64,000 nt of DNA from Bartonella taylorii 8TBB (GTDB lineage: Bacteria > Pseudomonadota > Alphaproteobacteria > Rhizobiales > Rhizobiaceae). A model generated the notes under the pieces. That model did not search any database. It saw nothing but the letters and a program-made list of their open reading frames with translations, and had not been told where the DNA came from. The stretch spans positions 124,001-188,000 of the forward strand of contig NZ_CADEAG010000001.1 of NCBI RefSeq assembly GCF_902825155.1, written 5' to 3'. The position numbers and the translations under genes are program-made. Shown in pieces: positions 47,707 to 58,156 of the stretch; within the stretch, counting starts at the first letter, position 1, and each line of letters opens with the position of its first letter.

Positions 47707-48360
47707 ATGAAATTTTTTGTGGATAGCGCCAATATTGAAGAGATCCGAGAATTACAAAATTTAAACCTCGTTGATGGTGTTACCACCAATCCTTCTCTTA
47801 TTCTTAAATCAGGACGTAATATTCTTGAGGTTACAAAAGAAATTTGTACCCTCGTCAAAGGACCCGTGTCTGCCGAAGTTGTAGCAACCGAATTTGAAAA
47901 CATGATGAAAGAAGCGGCTGTTTTAGCAAAAATTGCCGACAATATTTGCATCAAACTTCCCTTAACGCTTGATGGCTTAAAAGCCTGTAAAGCTCTTACA
48001 ATACAGGGACTAAAAACAAATCTCACACTTTGTTTTTCTGCTAACCAAGCTTTACTAGCCGCCAAAGCAGGCGCAACATTTATTTCACCTTTTATAGGCA
48101 GGCTAGATGATTGCGCAAGCGATGGTGTGGAACTGCTTCATGAAATTCGCACAATTTACGATAACTACAACTTTGAAACGCAAATTTTGGCAGCTTCAAT
48201 TCGTACCGTTAATCATGTTAAAGAAGCAGCACTAAGCGGTGCAGATGTTGCAACCGTTCCACCAACAGTTTTAAAAGCACTCGTCAAACATCCTTTAACT
48301 GATAAAGGCTTGCAAATCTTCTCAAGTGATTGGAAAAAAACTGGACAAAATATCGCCTAA
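47707..48360 (+). CDS. tal: Transaldolase / fructose-6-phosphate aldolase family protein
   Basis: A 217-residue small-type transaldolase: [30 protein letters not shown], the Schiff-base lysine K83 in NICIKLPLT, and [11 protein letters not shown]. The size matches the TalC/FSA subfamily; whether transaldolase or fructose-6-phosphate aldolase activity dominates cannot be read. The ATG at 47707 has AAGGAG 9 nt upstream. With tkt at 16.6 kb it completes the non-oxidative pentose phosphate reactions. The stop overlaps that of lptE by a few bases in convergent orientation. Confidence 0.9.
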   Translation: MKFFVDSANIEEIRELQNLNLVDGVTTNPSLILKSGRNILEVTKEICTLVKGPVSAEVVATEFENMMKEAAVLAKIADNICIKLPLTLDGLKACKALTIQGLKTNLTLCFSANQALLAAKAGATFISPFIGRLDDCASDGVELLHEIRTIYDNYNFETQILAASIRTVNHVKEAALSGADVATVPPTVLKALVKHPLTDKGLQIFSSDWKKTGQNIA

Positions 48361-48947
48361 TGACTTGAAAGATCTTTTGAAAGCAGCAGTAAAATTTGTT
48401 CAGCCAATTCTTCAGCCACGCGCTTTTGCGCATCTTGCTCTGCTTGCAAAGTTGCATATTCTTGACGAAGCCGTTCAAAAGATGTGCTCATGCTTACTGT
48501 GGTTTCGGCAATAAGAACATTTTTCATATCTTGCAAGATATAGGAAACTTTACCCATCACAGTTCCAACGGAAGGCCGCCCCTCTCTTTTCCTATCCAGG
48601 TCCATCTCTATCTGTACAGAATTTCGTGTAAACGTAGATGTTTGCAATACCAATTGATAAGCTGGAGTAGAAGGTTTCCGCCCATTTCCATAAAGCAAAA
48701 ACAGCAAATGGTTGCGTACCATTTGACCAAAACGATCTGACGGTTCTGCAACGACAATGGAAGCTAGTTTTTCGGAAAGATTCAAAGATTTTTGTTTTGG
48801 AGATGAATCATCAAAAACAGAATCTACAGAACCTATTTTTGTGGAAATCCCAGATGCGTGATGATAAAGCGGTTCAACTATACACCCACACAAAAGCGTG
48901 GACAAACAAAATAAGCCCACAAGAACAAAATTTTTAAACAACAACAT
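48357..48947 (-). CDS. lptE: LPS-assembly lipoprotein LptE
   Basis: A 196-residue lipoprotein with signal peptide and lipobox LLCGC (Cys 22), followed by EPLYHH and a two-layer alpha/beta body ([20 protein letters not shown], then [20 protein letters not shown] and ILLLLSKDL). The C-terminal EQ-rich helix and position directly downstream of leuS (14-nt overlap) are typical of alphaproteobacterial LptE, the plug partner of LptD in the outer membrane. Sequence conservation in this family is low; context carries much of the call. Confidence 0.85.
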   Translation of the reverse strand: MLLFKNFVLVGLFCLSTLLCGCIVEPLYHHASGISTKIGSVDSVFDDSSPKQKSLNLSEKLASIVVAEPSDRFGQMVRNHLLFLLYGNGRKPSTPAYQLVLQTSTFTRNSVQIEMDLDRKREGRPSVGTVMGKVSYILQDMKNVLIAETTVSMSTSFERLRQEYATLQAEQDAQKRVAEELAEQILLLLSKDLSSH

Positions 48948-51576
48948 TCACAATCCTTTTTGGAACAATAATTATTTTTTTAACGGTTTTTTCGACCAGA
49001 TGTGCCTTTACAAAATCAAGAGCCAAAACAGCTTCTTCAATCATCGCTTCATTTGCCGTTGCCAAAACAGTCACTTCACCACGCTTTTTACCATTAATCT
49101 GTACCGGCAAAATATAGGAATCTTCAACAATTAATGCAGGATTATAAACAGGCCAAGGAATCTCACAAATCAAATTTTTTCCTCCCAAAGCAGCATGACA
49201 CTCTTCTGCCAAATGAGGCATTATAGGTGCAATCAATACAAGGAAAAAATCCATTGCTTGACGCAAAGCTTCCTTCATCTCACTCTCAACATCCTCTACC
49301 TTATTTAGTAAAGGCGCCATAATATTCAAGAATTCGTAAAGGCGCGCAATTGCCCGATTAAAGGCGAACTTTTCCAAATCGTCTTCCACAGCATGGAGCG
49401 TGCGATGCGCCACTTTTGAGAGTTCTAAAGCCGCACCCTGACGACCAGCACAAGGCACCACTTCTCTTAAAACCGGAGCACTCAAAGCCACACAACGCCA
49501 AACGCGTTGCACAAAACGATGCGCTCCTTCAACACCAGATTCTGTCCAAATAACATCTCGCTCAGGAGGAGAATCCGACAAAACAAACCAGCGCACAGTA
49601 TCGGCTCCATAGGAGGCAATAATATCATCAGGATCCACAACATTCTTTTTTGATTTTGACATTTTTTCAATCAAACCAATCGTCACCTCACTTTGATCGG
49701 TCAATTTATAAGCCTGACGTTTTCCATCCTTTTCAACAATAGAAATTTCTTCTGGTGAAACCCACCCTTGGTCATCACGATAGGTTTCATGAACAACCAT
49801 CCCTTGGGTAAAAAGCCCTTTAAAAGGCTCATCCACGCTCATATGCCCAATCAATTTCATAGCACGCATAAAAAAGCGTGCATAAAGAAGATGGAGAATC
49901 GCATGTTCAATTCCACCAATATATTGTTGCACAGGCAACCATTCGGCTATCGCTTGCTTGTCGACAGGTTCTTGTGCAAAAGGCGCAGTAAAGCGGGCAT
50001 AATACCAAGAAGAGTCAACAAATGTATCCATGGTATCAGTTTCACGTTTGGCAGACTGACCACAGACAGGACAGGTTACTGTTTGCCATGTTTCATGACG
50101 CACAAGAGGATTGCCAGGCTGCTCAAAAGTGACATCATCGGGCAACACAACCGGTAAATCAGCACGCGGAACCGGAACCACTCCACAAGCCGCACAATGG
50201 ATCATAGGGATAGGGCATCCCCAATAACGTTGACGCGAAATACCCCAATCACGCAAGCGAAATTGCACGGTCTTTTGCCCCTGGGGCTGCCCCCCAAGTA
50301 TTTGCCCTTCAAGCCGTTTAGCTGCTGCTTCAAAAGCTTGTTGCGGTGTCAAGCCATCCAAAAAGTCTGAATTGATCATCACGCCATCACCAACATAAGC
50401 TGTTTCAGCAATCACAAAATCTTCCCTCTCAACCCCCTTTGGCAAAACCACCGGTCGCACGGGGAGATCATATTTACGTGCAAAATCCAAATCTCTCTGA
50501 TCATGGGCAGGACAGCCAAAAACAGCTCCTGTTCCATAATCCATAAGCACAAAATTGGCGATATAAACGGGAATATGCACCGTTGGATCAAAGGGATGAA
50601 CCGCCAAAAGTGATGTGCGAAAACCTTGTTTTTCAGCTGTTTCAAGCGCCGCGGTTGTTGTTACACCACACCGACAATTTTCGATAAAAGCATCAAGCGC
50701 TTTATCCTTTTGCGCTAAGGCTTTTGCAATGGGATGATCAACAGACAGCGCCAAAAAAGCAGCAGCAAAAAGCGTGTCAGGTCGTGTTGAATAACAGACA
50801 ACTTCGTTAAACTCCGCACACCCATCATCAACATCATCTACCGACTTTAAAGCCCAACGAATCAGCAAACCTTGTGACTTCCCAATCCAATTTTTTTGCA
50901 TAGTGCGAACTTTTTCCGGCCATTGCTCAAGCTCTTCAAGCCCTGCCAGTAAGTCTTCACTAAAATCACTAATTTTGAAAAACCACTGCGTCAATTCACG
51001 CTGTTCAACCAACGCACCAGACCGCCACCCCCGACCATCAACAACCTGCTCATTTGCCAAAACGGTGTGGTCAACAGGGTCCCAATTCACTTTAGCCACT
51101 TTACGTGCAACCAAGCCCTTTTGATAGAAATCAAGGAACAGTATTTGTTGGCGATGGTAATAATCCACATCACAAGTTGCAAATTCACGCGACCAATCTA
51201 ATGAGAGCCCTAATTTCTTTAATTGCCCACGCATCACAGCAATATTTTGATAAGTCCACGTTTTTGGATGCACTTTATTCTGCATAGCAGCATTTTCAGC
51301 CGGCATACCAAAAGCATCCCACCCCATGGGATGAAGCACATTAAACCCCTTTGCACGTTTATAGCGCGCAACAACATCTCCCATGGCATAATTGCGTACA
51401 TGCCCCATGTGAATGCGCCCAGAGGGATAAGGAAACATCTCTAAAACATAATATTTTTCACGACAATCTTCCTCCGCGGTCTGAAAAATCTTCTTTTCAT
51501 CCCAAATCGTTTGCCATTTTTGTTCGTGGGCACGAGGATTATAGCGTTCACCTAAATTATAACGTTCAATCGTCAT
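48934..51576 (-). CDS. leuS: Leucyl-tRNA synthetase
   Basis: An 880-residue class I synthetase. HIGH motif in [15 protein letters not shown] (residues about 50-63), the editing domain (CP1, about 220-420) with the Thr-rich [15 protein letters not shown], a zinc-like insertion with [11 protein letters not shown] and [10 protein letters not shown], and the catalytic loop [15 protein letters not shown] (about 640). It is divergent from the YggS-type gene. Confidence 0.96.
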   Translation of the reverse strand: MTIERYNLGERYNPRAHEQKWQTIWDEKKIFQTAEEDCREKYYVLEMFPYPSGRIHMGHVRNYAMGDVVARYKRAKGFNVLHPMGWDAFGMPAENAAMQNKVHPKTWTYQNIAVMRGQLKKLGLSLDWSREFATCDVDYYHRQQILFLDFYQKGLVARKVAKVNWDPVDHTVLANEQVVDGRGWRSGALVEQRELTQWFFKISDFSEDLLAGLEELEQWPEKVRTMQKNWIGKSQGLLIRWALKSVDDVDDGCAEFNEVVCYSTRPDTLFAAAFLALSVDHPIAKALAQKDKALDAFIENCRCGVTTTAALETAEKQGFRTSLLAVHPFDPTVHIPVYIANFVLMDYGTGAVFGCPAHDQRDLDFARKYDLPVRPVVLPKGVEREDFVIAETAYVGDGVMINSDFLDGLTPQQAFEAAAKRLEGQILGGQPQGQKTVQFRLRDWGISRQRYWGCPIPMIHCAACGVVPVPRADLPVVLPDDVTFEQPGNPLVRHETWQTVTCPVCGQSAKRETDTMDTFVDSSWYYARFTAPFAQEPVDKQAIAEWLPVQQYIGGIEHAILHLLYARFFMRAMKLIGHMSVDEPFKGLFTQGMVVHETYRDDQGWVSPEEISIVEKDGKRQAYKLTDQSEVTIGLIEKMSKSKKNVVDPDDIIASYGADTVRWFVLSDSPPERDVIWTESGVEGAHRFVQRVWRCVALSAPVLREVVPCAGRQGAALELSKVAHRTLHAVEDDLEKFAFNRAIARLYEFLNIMAPLLNKVEDVESEMKEALRQAMDFFLVLIAPIMPHLAEECHAALGGKNLICEIPWPVYNPALIVEDSYILPVQINGKKRGEVTVLATANEAMIEEAVLALDFVKAHLVEKTVKKIIIVPKRIVNVVV

Positions 51577-51738
51577 TCCTATTATACTCTTTATAAAATT
51601 GAACTAAAAAACTTGTTTTATGCTTCACCATGGATTACCCCCAAGGTCAACATTTTCAGTGAATATTTCACTAAGTATTTTTCAAAGTTCTCACGAACCA
51701 TTATTTTATTGCTAAATAAAAACAGAAAGCACGAAAAA

Positions 51739-52440
51739 ATGAGCACCCACACGACCCCTCATGCCCCCCCTCATGCCCCTTGTGTTGAAGCATGGAAAAT
51801 CCTTCAAAAAGAGATTGCTGAAATATGTAAAGACTATAATCGCTCTTTAGAAGAGGTTCAACTTCTCGCTGTTTCTAAAACCGTCTCGGCAGATAACATT
51901 TTCCCCCTTTTGCAAGCAGGTCAAACGCGTTTTGCAGAAAACCGCGTGCAAGAAGCCCAAAAAAAATGGCCGCACTTGCGTCAACAGTTTGAAAATATCG
52001 AACTTCACCTTATCGGCCCCTTACAATCGAACAAAACAGCAGAAGCCGTCAAAATTTTTGATGTCATTCAAACGGTTGATCGCGAAAAAATAGCCAAGAG
52101 CTTGGCCGAAGAAATGCAAAAACAAAAAAGAACTCTCCCCTGTTATGTTCAGGTCAATATTGGCTTAGAAAGCCAAAAAAGTGGTATCGCACCACAAGAA
52201 GTGGTTTCTTTTGTTACCCAGTGTAAAAATCACTATGGTCTTGATATTATCGGACTAATGGCAATCCCCCCAGTGCAAGAAAACCCTGGTCCCTATTTCG
52301 CCCTTTTAGCAAAACTCGCAAAAAAAGCTGGTCTTCCAAAGCTTTCGATGGGTATGTCCAATGACTTTAAAACAGCTCTTCAATTTGGCTCTAACATTCT
52401 TCGTATTGGTTCTGCTTTATTTGGAAAACGCCCTGTCTGA
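51739..52440 (+). CDS. YggS-family PLP homeostasis protein
   Basis: A 233-residue PLP-binding single-domain TIM barrel. The Schiff-base lysine is K47 in QLLAVSKTVS; FAENRVQEAQKKWPHL, LHLIGPLQSNKTAEAV and SMGMSNDF are the standard motifs. YggS/PLPBP proteins buffer free PLP and affect amino-acid pools. I chose ATG 51739 (MSTHTTPHAPP); the frame is open to 51613, but the extra residues do not match the family. Its first codons contain a short CCCCTCATGCC duplication giving HAPPHAP. Confidence 0.9.
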   Translation: MSTHTTPHAPPHAPCVEAWKILQKEIAEICKDYNRSLEEVQLLAVSKTVSADNIFPLLQAGQTRFAENRVQEAQKKWPHLRQQFENIELHLIGPLQSNKTAEAVKIFDVIQTVDREKIAKSLAEEMQKQKRTLPCYVQVNIGLESQKSGIAPQEVVSFVTQCKNHYGLDIIGLMAIPPVQENPGPYFALLAKLAKKAGLPKLSMGMSNDFKTALQFGSNILRIGSALFGKRPV

Positions 52441-53088
52441 CAGCCTCTCTACTGAAATGTAGCGCAAAAAAAAACCATTTATAATAATGAGAACGATAAA
52501 GGTGCATGAGGTGCATTGCACATTTATAAAAAAACACCGCAAAATAAATGACCACAAAAAACATTCAGCACAGTTGTCGTAATAGCTCCCATAAAAACCA
52601 CAGATTATATCAACCTCTCCAATCCGTGTGAACAATTCACCCACTTACCAAGTGTGTAAAGCAGACAAAGAGATGTTTATGGATGCACCCCCGACCCTAG
52701 AGCAAACCTACCAACTCAATAAGCCCCCTAAAATGCCAGATAGCGTAGCAATAGCTGTATTCAACAGCATGATAGCAACCTAAGGATAACAGAGAAACTT
52801 TCCGCACACTAGAAGGTAAAATACTGTCGATAATGCCTAAAAATAAATGGATTTACCAATGCGTGCACACAAGACAAGAGCTACGAAACTGAGTTCAGTA
52901 TAAGCATCCTAAAACAGCATAAAAATCCCCTCTTAAATACAAACGCATCAGATTTGAAAAATTAACTATTTCAATATTTGTAATTTCGTCTAATCTCAAA
53001 ATGAAAAGCTTATTGGGAATAACTCTGCCAAAAAACACAAAAATATAATGGCTGATTTTTCCAAATAATAAATGAGGAGAGGGAACAT
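52441..53088. other. Gene-poor spacer upstream of acsA
   Basis: About 650 nt with no recognisable gene, RNA or repeat. It must hold the acsA promoter; a clear GAGGAGAGGG ribosome-binding site lies at its right end. Confidence 0.5.
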
Positions 53089-55047
53089 ATGTCTGAAAAA
53101 ATCTATCCAATACCAGATAATATCAAAAAAAATGCTTTGATCGATGAAGAAACTTACCACCAATGGTATCGAGAAAGCATCAATGATCCAGAAAGCTTTT
53201 GGGCAAAACACGGTCAACGCATTGAATGGTTTAAGCCTTATACAAAAGTAAAAAATACTTCATTTAATGGAGATATACCGATTCAATGGTACGAGGATGG
53301 AATAACAAATGTTGCCTATAATTGCATTGATCGCCATTTAAAAAACCATGGTGATAAAATTGCCCTGATTTGGGAAGGAGATAACCCTTACCATGATAAA
53401 AAAATAACCTATAAAGAGCTTTATCAACATGTCTGTCGTTTTGCCAATATCTTAAAGAACCACGGTGTAAAAAAAGGCGACAAGGTTACCATTTACCTCC
53501 CCATGATTCCCGAAGCAGCCTATGCCATGCTCGCCTGTGCCCGCATTGGCGCCATTCATTCAGTCATTTTTGCAGGTTTTTCTTCTGAAGCAATAGCACA
53601 ACGTCTTGTTGATTGTGAATCAACCTTCATCATTACTGCCGATCAAGGCTTACGTGGAGGAAAACAGATAAACTTAAAAGAGACCGTTGATCATGCTATT
53701 GAAATAGCAACCCACCAGAATGTGCATGTCAATCAAGTCATGGTCATACGGCGCACCAGTGGAACAATTCATTGGGTAGAGGGACGTGATTTTTGGTACC
53801 ATGAAGAAATACCTCATACCAAAACAGATTGCCCTGTAGAAGAAATGAATGCTGAAGATCCTCTATTTATTCTTTACACCTCAGGTTCAACAGGCAAACC
53901 AAAAGGTGTTGTACATACAACAGCAGGCTATCTCGTTTATGTATCGATGACACATCAATATGTTTTTGATTATCATCCTCATGAAATTTACTGGTGCACT
54001 GCCGATATTGGCTGGATTACTGGCCATTCGTATTTGGTTTATGGACCTCTATGCAACGGTGCTACCACTCTAATGTTTGAAGGAACACCAACCTTTCCAG
54101 ACAAAGGCAGATTCTGGGAAATTGTCGACAAACACAAAGTAAATACGCTCTACACAGCACCAACTGCTATTCGTGCCTTAATGGGTGCAGGAAATTCATT
54201 TGTTGAACGCTCGACAAGAGCATCCTTGCGCCTTTTAGGCACCGTAGGTGAACCCATTAATCCAGAAGCATGGGAATGGTTTTATCATATCGTTGGAAAC
54301 AATCACTGTCCCATTCTCGATACATGGTGGCAAACAGAAACAGGGGGGCATATGATCACCCCCCTTCCTGGTGCCACAAACTTGAAAGCAGGCTCAGCCA
54401 CCCGTCCTTTTTTTGGTGTTCAACCACAAATCATTGATGCCCAAGGAAATATTCTGGAAGGAGAAGCAGAAGGCAATCTTTGCATTATTGACTCATGGCC
54501 CGGACAAATGCGCACCCTCTATAACGACCATGCGCGTTTTATTGAAACGTATTTTTCATCCTATAAAGGGAAATATTTTACAGGCGATGGGTGTAGGCGT
54601 GACAGCGATGGCTATTATTGGATTACAGGACGGGTTGATGATATTCTCAATGTCTCTGGACACAGGCTAGGAACAGCTGAAATTGAATCAGCGCTTGTTC
54701 TACATCCTGCTGTTTCAGAAGCAGCAATTGTCGGTTACCCTCATCCCATTAAAGGACAAGGAATTTACAGTTTTGTCACCTTAATGGAAGGCACAACCTC
54801 AAGTGAAGCATTGCAAGAAGAGCTGATTAAACATGTCAGAAAAGAAATCGGCTCCATTGCCATATTGGATAAAATTCAGTTTGCCCCTCAACTCCCCAAA
54901 ACACGATCAGGAAAAATTATGAGACGCATTTTGCGAAAAATCGCCGAAAATGATTTTGGTAATCTAGGAGATATTTCAACTCTTGCCGAACCACAAGTTG
55001 TTGATGATCTTATTGCCAATCGCCAAAATAGAAACGCCATTGCTTAA
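53089..55047 (+). CDS. acsA: Acetyl-coenzyme A synthetase
   Basis: A 652-residue AMP-forming ligase activating acetate. Motifs: [20 protein letters not shown] (residues about 263-282), [18 protein letters not shown], the hinge [20 protein letters not shown] and the C-terminal [17 protein letters not shown], with K609 at the same residue number as the acetylation-controlled lysine of Salmonella Acs. Regulation by lysine acetylation is therefore plausible; no acetyltransferase gene is adjacent. Confidence 0.96.
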   Translation: MSEKIYPIPDNIKKNALIDEETYHQWYRESINDPESFWAKHGQRIEWFKPYTKVKNTSFNGDIPIQWYEDGITNVAYNCIDRHLKNHGDKIALIWEGDNPYHDKKITYKELYQHVCRFANILKNHGVKKGDKVTIYLPMIPEAAYAMLACARIGAIHSVIFAGFSSEAIAQRLVDCESTFIITADQGLRGGKQINLKETVDHAIEIATHQNVHVNQVMVIRRTSGTIHWVEGRDFWYHEEIPHTKTDCPVEEMNAEDPLFILYTSGSTGKPKGVVHTTAGYLVYVSMTHQYVFDYHPHEIYWCTADIGWITGHSYLVYGPLCNGATTLMFEGTPTFPDKGRFWEIVDKHKVNTLYTAPTAIRALMGAGNSFVERSTRASLRLLGTVGEPINPEAWEWFYHIVGNNHCPILDTWWQTETGGHMITPLPGATNLKAGSATRPFFGVQPQIIDAQGNILEGEAEGNLCIIDSWPGQMRTLYNDHARFIETYFSSYKGKYFTGDGCRRDSDGYYWITGRVDDILNVSGHRLGTAEIESALVLHPAVSEAAIVGYPHPIKGQGIYSFVTLMEGTTSSEALQEELIKHVRKEIGSIAILDKIQFAPQLPKTRSGKIMRRILRKIAENDFGNLGDISTLAEPQVVDDLIANRQNRNAIA

Positions 55048-55424
55048 CGCAAAACACCAATGGTGGCTTTAGCCTTCCTGCTAAAATTATCTCGGCATTC
55101 TTGCTAAAGTCACCAAGAAAGGGTGAAGAAGAAAAACACCAGTAAACGAAAAAGATCACTGCTAAACCGACAAAACTCGAGTGAAAGCCTTCATGTTTCT
55201 GCTAGAAACACCTTGGAATTCCTGCTAAAATCATAAATAAAGGTAAAATAAGGAGATGTGACGATCAACAATATTCTTACAAGCAATATTTCTCAATAAA
55301 AAATGAGAAATTGTGAAAGAAAAAATATTGAGAACTGTAAAGTATAAACCGAACAAAAACCTAGAATAATGGGAGCAAAAATCCTTACAATGGTGCAATA
55401 TAAAAGCAGAAGTGGTAACGAAAA
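55048..55424. other. acsA-ftsE spacer with short direct repeats
   Basis: 377 nt. Two blocks, about 55075-55125 and 55190-55245, resemble each other: each has two CTGCTAAAA- or TTGCTAAAG-type words, CTCGGCATTC or CTTGGAATTC between them, and then AAAGGT. No gene is recognised. Confidence 0.5.
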
Positions 55425-56084
55425 GTGATTCATTTTGAGAATGTTGGTCTGCGCTACGGAATGGGCCCTGAAGTCCTTCGTGATATTAGCTTTCATATTC
55501 CTCCTGGATCATTTCAATTTCTCACAGGCGCCTCTGGAGCCGGTAAGACGTCATTGATGCGTCTTATGTTTTTGGCACTCAAACCAACCCGCGGTCATAT
55601 TGATCTGTTTGGAAACGATACAGCATTACTCAAACGACAAGAGCTCCCCGCACTACGACAACGTATCGGTGTCGTTTTTCAAGATTTCCGTCTCCTTGAT
55701 CACATGACCACTTATGAAAATGTCTCTTTACCTTTACGCATTAAAGGGCAAGAAGAAGCAACTTATCGCAGCGAAGTGGAAGATCTTCTCTGTTGGGTAG
55801 GACTTGGAGATCACATTCATGTTTTACCACCGGTTCTTTCTGGCGGCGAAAAACAAAGAGTAGCCATTGCGCGTGCACTCATTGACCAACCCGAAATCCT
55901 GCTTGCCGATGAACCGACAGGAAATGTTGATCCACCTTTGGCAAAACGCCTACTTCGCTTGTTTATAGAATTAAACCGTTTTGGAACGGCTGTCGTCATT
56001 GCCACCCATGATATTGCACTGATGGAACAAGTCGCAGCACGGCGTATGCTTCTCCATAACGGACGGATGACAATTCATGAATAA
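55425..56084 (+). CDS. ftsE: Cell division ATP-binding protein FtsE
   Basis: A 219-residue ABC ATPase: VIHFENVGLRYGMGPEVLRD at the start, Walker A GASGAGKTSL, Q-loop VVFQDFRLLDHMTTYENV, signature LSGGEKQRVAIARALI and Walker B ILLADEPTGNVD. With FtsX it controls periplasmic amidases at the septum. The start is GTG at 55425 with only a weak ribosome-binding site; no ATG fits the family N-terminus. It overlaps ftsX by 8 nt. Confidence 0.94.
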   Translation: MIHFENVGLRYGMGPEVLRDISFHIPPGSFQFLTGASGAGKTSLMRLMFLALKPTRGHIDLFGNDTALLKRQELPALRQRIGVVFQDFRLLDHMTTYENVSLPLRIKGQEEATYRSEVEDLLCWVGLGDHIHVLPPVLSGGEKQRVAIARALIDQPEILLADEPTGNVDPPLAKRLLRLFIELNRFGTAVVIATHDIALMEQVAARRMLLHNGRMTIHE

Positions 56085-57030
56085 GTCTTTCCCTATTTTT
56101 ACAAGCAATCAAAAAAACGCAACAGCTATTATTCCCAGCAGCAACATTTCTGGTCAAGCACTTGTTGCAGTGATTGCTATTATGACATTTCTCTCAAGCC
56201 TCACATTAATCGGTGTTGATTTGGTACAGCGTGCTGCTAACAGCTGGAGCAATCAAATCAGCTATGAAGCAACCATTCAAATACGCCCCATTGACAATGT
56301 TGATATCGAAACAGCCCTTCGTGATGCAGTTAAATTGGTTAAAACATTTCATGGTGTGCGAGATGCCACCATTGTTGATCAAACAGCTACGGAAAAATTG
56401 CTCGAACCATGGCTTGGAAAGGGATTAAGCTTAAATGAACTGCCCCTTCCCCGCCTTATTATCGTAACACTGAAAGAGAATGAAGAAATTAATTTTCGTG
56501 CAATCAATGACGCCATTAAAACACAAATTCCAGGAGGCCAGTTTGATGATCACCGTGTTTGGGTAAACCGTTTTTCAACAATGGCACATACAACAGTTTT
56601 TATTGGCTTTTCAATTTTAACATTGGTTCTAGCCTCACTGATACTCACAATTATCTTTGCCACACGCAATGCGCTGGCAGAGAATGTCCATATTATCAAT
56701 GTCTTATATTTTCTAGGCACGGAAACCCTTTTCATTGCACGACAATTCGACTGGCATTTTTTTAAAACTGCACTACGTGGAGCGTTATACGGTGGTATCA
56801 CAAGCGCATTTCTGTTTGCCGCTTTTACCTTGTGGACCAACTATAACCTAGGGAGAGTGGAAACCAGCCAAATAACCGCTTTGTTTGGATATATTTCTAT
56901 AAGTTCTCTTCCCTATGGAAAGATTATTGGCCTTATTTTTTTCGTTTCTTTTCTTACCACACTGACAAACCGAATGACTATTCTGGCACAGCTTAAAAAA
57001 ATAGATCAATGTGAAAACGGCTTATTTTAA
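56077..57030 (+). CDS. ftsX: Cell division protein FtsX
   Basis: A 317-residue four-helix membrane protein. First helix at about residues 29-48 (ALVAVIAIMTFLSSLTLIGV), a periplasmic domain to about 165, then three helices (about 168-192, 225-248 and 275-297). It contains HTTVFIGFSILTLVLASLIL and LARNALAENV-like sequence (FATRNALAENVHIINVLYFL), typical of alphaproteobacterial FtsX. It overlaps ftsE by 8 nt; the YdcF-like gene follows after 34 nt. Confidence 0.92.
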   Translation: MNKSFPIFTSNQKNATAIIPSSNISGQALVAVIAIMTFLSSLTLIGVDLVQRAANSWSNQISYEATIQIRPIDNVDIETALRDAVKLVKTFHGVRDATIVDQTATEKLLEPWLGKGLSLNELPLPRLIIVTLKENEEINFRAINDAIKTQIPGGQFDDHRVWVNRFSTMAHTTVFIGFSILTLVLASLILTIIFATRNALAENVHIINVLYFLGTETLFIARQFDWHFFKTALRGALYGGITSAFLFAAFTLWTNYNLGRVETSQITALFGYISISSLPYGKIIGLIFFVSFLTTLTNRMTILAQLKKIDQCENGLF

Positions 57031-57064
57031 TTTTTATAACTTACGGCTCATATAATTCCAAATC

Positions 57065-57703
57065 ATGACGCAAAGCAATTTAGAGCACCCTCAACAGAAA
57101 CATACCAATCTATGGCATCTTTGCTATTTGTTGCGCTATTTCCCACCAACAGCATTTGCCCTTTTAATGGTCATTCTTCTTTTTTGTGTCGGTTTTATAG
57201 TTTTTTCTGAAAAAACCGAACAACTTCAACCACCAAATCCTTTGCCAAAAGCAGATGCAATCATCGTTCTTACGGGAGGAGAAAAACGCATAGAAGCAGG
57301 ACTAAAACTCTTACAAAAGGGGCTTGGTTCGCGGCTCTTGATTAGTGGAGTCAACATAACAACCAATCTCCAGAGACTGAGGCATAATACGCATATCACC
57401 TCGCAGCTCTTTACCTGTTGCGTTGACATCGGACATAAAGCGATTAACACAAAAGGCAATGCCGAAGAAAGCGCAGATTGGATCAAAAAACACCGCTACC
57501 AAACAGTTTATATCGTCACCCACGATTACCATATGTGGCGCTCTCTGCGTGAGCTTAAATATCTCATGCCTAACGTCAATTTCATTGCTTATCCTGTTAA
57601 AAAGAGCGGCAATGAAAACACAATACAACAGATCAATCAAATACGTATTCTGTTATTCCAATATATCAAAACAATTCAAGTATACATCAGAACCGCATTC
57701 TGA
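57065..57703 (+). CDS. YdcF/SanA-like DUF218 protein
   Basis: A 212-residue protein with one N-terminal membrane helix (FALLMVILLFCVGFIVF, about residues 34-50). A DUF218 domain follows: ADAIIVLTGGEKRIEAGLKL, GSRLLISGVNI, NTKGNAEESADWI and YIVTHDYHMWRSLRELKYLM. The family (ElyC, SanA, YdcF) is linked to envelope integrity, with unknown chemistry. It follows ftsX by 34 nt, a conserved order in this group; an acyltransferase gene (plsC) that I would expect next is absent. Confidence 0.88.
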   Translation: MTQSNLEHPQQKHTNLWHLCYLLRYFPPTAFALLMVILLFCVGFIVFSEKTEQLQPPNPLPKADAIIVLTGGEKRIEAGLKLLQKGLGSRLLISGVNITTNLQRLRHNTHITSQLFTCCVDIGHKAINTKGNAEESADWIKKHRYQTVYIVTHDYHMWRSLRELKYLMPNVNFIAYPVKKSGNENTIQQINQIRILLFQYIKTIQVYIRTAF

Positions 57704-58156
57704 TCTTTGCCCTTCGGGTTTTCTAAAAAATTTGCCACTTTTTTTAAAAAATTTGTCACAAGCGGCACCATTGCTCTTTGCCAACCCGATGCAAAAAGCA
57801 CTCGAAAACATTCATAAAAGGCATTTTTACGTCTTTCTTCAGTCTCCAAACGCAGCCCCACACCTATGACGCGCAAGCGAATAATTTTGATGACTAAGAG
57901 GAATTGATTTCCTCTCCACCCTAAAAAATAAAGCTTCTTAATCTCCTTCGATTTTTCAACAATCCGGCTTCTTATCTCATAAGTTCCACCTGCTGACCAC
58001 GCACCGCAGTTCACTCTATGAAGCTCGACAAGCAATCCCTGCCCTAAATATTCATCACACCCGCTAAAAACACCTCACGTAGAAAGCTTTCCATAAGCTC
58101 TATCTCAAGGCCTTCTATCGAAGCTGTTTTCTCACCGCACCTCAAAAAGCGCTGTT
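57704..58156. other. Spacer with a doubtful minus-strand frame
   Basis: A 119-codon frame runs on the minus strand from 58035 to 57676, overlapping the end of the YdcF-like gene. It begins MLVELHRVNCGAWSAGG and is moderately protein-like (LYFLGWRGNQFLLVIKIIRL), but has no clear ribosome-binding site and no family I know. A short direct repeat AAAAAATTTGCCAC / AAAAAATTTGTCAC lies at about 57725-57765. No trace of plsC is recognised. Confidence 0.35.

Noticed and set aside
57676-58035. 119-codon minus-strand frame as a real gene
   Set aside because: It overlaps the end of the YdcF-like gene and has no clear ribosome-binding site or known domain. It is kept only as a note on the spacer.
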